Of a stretch of 6,832 nucleotides of DNA, positions 5,679-6,832 are shown in pieces. Within the stretch, counting starts at the first letter, position 1. Every line of letters begins with the position of its first letter. Made by a program: the position numbers and the translations under genes. Location of the stretch: positions 1 to 6,832 of the forward strand of contig PMEC01000254.1 in NCBI GenBank assembly GCA_003155705.1, written 5' to 3'. Source of the DNA: Bacteroidales bacterium (lineage in GTDB: Bacteria > Bacteroidota > Bacteroidia > Bacteroidales > VadinHA17). The notes below the pieces were generated by a model. It saw nothing but the letters and a program-made list of their open reading frames with translations. It searched no databases and was not told the DNA's origin.

Positions 5679-6832
5679 ATGAGAAGATTACAACTGACCG
5701 CTATGCTTTTAATATTGCTGTCAACTACCAGCTCAATCCTATTGGATGGACAGAATGCCCCCTCATCCAAACCTGAGTTTTTAAATACGCCGGTACTTTT
5801 TAAAAACGGGAATAAATCCTTTCAGCAAGTTCTGGTGAACTACCGATCAGCAAATCCAGGGAAAATTATTATATCCAGGGAAGTGAAAGAGATACTAAAG
5901 GCCGATCTGATTAAGGGGATGAACAGGTTCCTTTTAACTGTTCCTGCCGTAACCAAACCATCAAAAACCACTTTTTCTGCAAAAATTGATAACGGTGCAG
6001 CCCAGATATACCCTTTAACATTGGTTCCACCAAAGAAATGGGAAATCTATTTTGTTCAGCATGCGCATACAGATATAGGTTATACCAGACCGCAATCGGA
6101 GATTCTTGCCGAACATATGCGTTATATTGATTATGCTCTTGATTATTGCGATCAGACAGATAGTCTTCCGGATGATGCACGGTTTAGATGGACCTGTGAG
6201 GCATCATGGGTGACAAGGGAATATCTCAGGTCGAGGCCGAAAGTTCAGATTGATAGGTTTAAAAAGAGAATAGCAGAAGGACGTATCGAAGTAACAGGGA
6301 TGTATTGTAATATGGCAGAGATAGCTGACGAAAATATTATGTACGATTTTCTACAGCCTCTAAAAGAATTTGGCAAACTTGGCGTTCCTGTTAAGACTGC
6401 AATGCAGGATGATGTTAACGGTATTGCCTGGTGTATGCCTGATTATTTTAAAAACACGGGAGTGAAGTACCTGGTAATGGGAATCAATCAGACAAGATCA
6501 ATACTTCCATTCGATGTACCCACTTGTTTCTGGTGGGAGTCCCCATCTGGAGCTAAATTGCTGGCTTTCAGGGCAGATCATTATATGACCGGCAATGAAT
6601 ATGGGATTGAAAGCAAAGTTTTAAAGTCAGAGAATATGTTAGCGCATCTCGCTGATCTTGACAATAAAGGTTACCCGTTTGACAAAATAGGCATCCAGTT
6701 TTCAGGTTACAGAACGGATAATTCTCCCCCATCAACAGCAGCTTGTGAACTGGTAAGACAATGGAATGCCAAATATGAATCGCCTAAATTAAGACTTGCT
6801 GTTGCCGGCGAGTTTCCTGAATACGTAGAAAA
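5679..6832 (+). CDS. Exported GH38 alpha-mannosidase-like glycoside hydrolase (3' truncated by the window edge)
   Basis: The frame is open from the ATG at 5679 to the window end, 384 codons. The A-rich leader and the signal peptide (MRRLQLTAMLLILLSTTSS, cleavage near residue 24) support this start. Residues of about 35-118 form a beta-rich N-terminal domain. The GH38-type catalytic domain begins at WEIYFVQHAHTDIGYTRPQ, where H130 and D132 correspond to the zinc-binding His-x-Asp of GH38 enzymes. AMQDDVNGIAWCMPDYF (residues 241-257) aligns with the family's D-PFGHS-type motif, making D245 the likely nucleophile and zinc ligand. The next landmarks are FRWTCEASWV (169-178) and the segment around CFWWESPSG. 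GH38 enzymes cleave alpha-mannosidic bonds, but this one is divergent (VNGIA in place of PFGHS), so the sugar is uncertain. The late zinc histidine and C-terminal beta domains lie outside the window. It starts 223 bp after the sulfatase and may have its own promoter. Confidence 0.85.
   Translation, partial: MRRLQLTAMLLILLSTTSSILLDGQNAPSSKPEFLNTPVLFKNGNKSFQQVLVNYRSANPGKIIISREVKEILKADLIKGMNRFLLTVPAVTKPSKTTFSAKIDNGAAQIYPLTLVPPKKWEIYFVQHAHTDIGYTRPQSEILAEHMRYIDYALDYCDQTDSLPDDARFRWTCEASWVTREYLRSRPKVQIDRFKKRIAEGRIEVTGMYCNMAEIADENIMYDFLQPLKEFGKLGVPVKTAMQDDVNGIAWCMPDYFKNTGVKYLVMGINQTRSILPFDVPTCFWWESPSGAKLLAFRADHYMTGNEYGIESKVLKSENMLAHLADLDNKGYPFDKIGIQFSGYRTDNSPPSTAACELVRQWNAKYESPKLRLAVAGEFPEYVE

Noticed and set aside
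5911..6180. Minus-strand open frame of 89 codons near the right end
   Set aside because: It lies inside the GH38-like gene on the opposite strand; the + frame has the zinc-site motif and a signal peptide.

Overview
The window looks like part of a glycan-degradation locus from an AT-rich member of the Bacteroidota. The evidence is the gene content (GH29 fucosidase, sulfatase, SGNH esterase, GH38-type enzyme, exported cupin, lipoprotein), A/T-rich translation starts without clear Shine-Dalgarno sequences, and a match to the Bacteroidota -7 box TAnnTTTG ahead of the lipoprotein gene. A more exact taxon cannot be read from this sequence. All recognised genes lie on the + strand.

Layout: (1) Bases 1-801 hold the 3' part of a GH29 alpha-L-fucosidase gene that starts outside the window. 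It is followed after 7 bp by an SGNH/GDSL hydrolase gene with a Tat signal (809-1570) and after a further 35 bp by a secreted two-domain cupin gene (1606-2400). These three are probably one operon, with a weak hairpin plus T-run between the second and third. (2) A gene-free stretch of 399 bp (2401-2799) ends in a probable promoter for an unrecognised lipoprotein (2800-3867), whose gene is closed by a strong intrinsic terminator (3922-3963). This gene appears to be its own transcription unit inside the locus. (3) A secreted S1-type sulfatase with a serine, not a cysteine, at the formylglycine position lies at 4052-5455. (4) After a 223 bp gap, an exported GH38 alpha-mannosidase-like gene starts at 5679 and runs off the right edge (384 codons visible).

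How they may work together (inference): the sulfatase would remove sulfate esters, the SGNH hydrolase acyl or acetyl groups, the fucosidase terminal alpha-L-fucose, and the GH38-type enzyme alpha-mannose or a related residue. Together they would act in the periplasm or at the cell surface on a decorated, fucose-containing sulfated glycan. No SusC/SusD pair, regulator or transporter is visible, so the substrate cannot be fixed from this window. The genes least explained by known families are the lipoprotein and the cupin, whose N-terminal half has lost all metal ligands. I see no CRISPR array, tRNA, rRNA, insertion sequence or phage gene.
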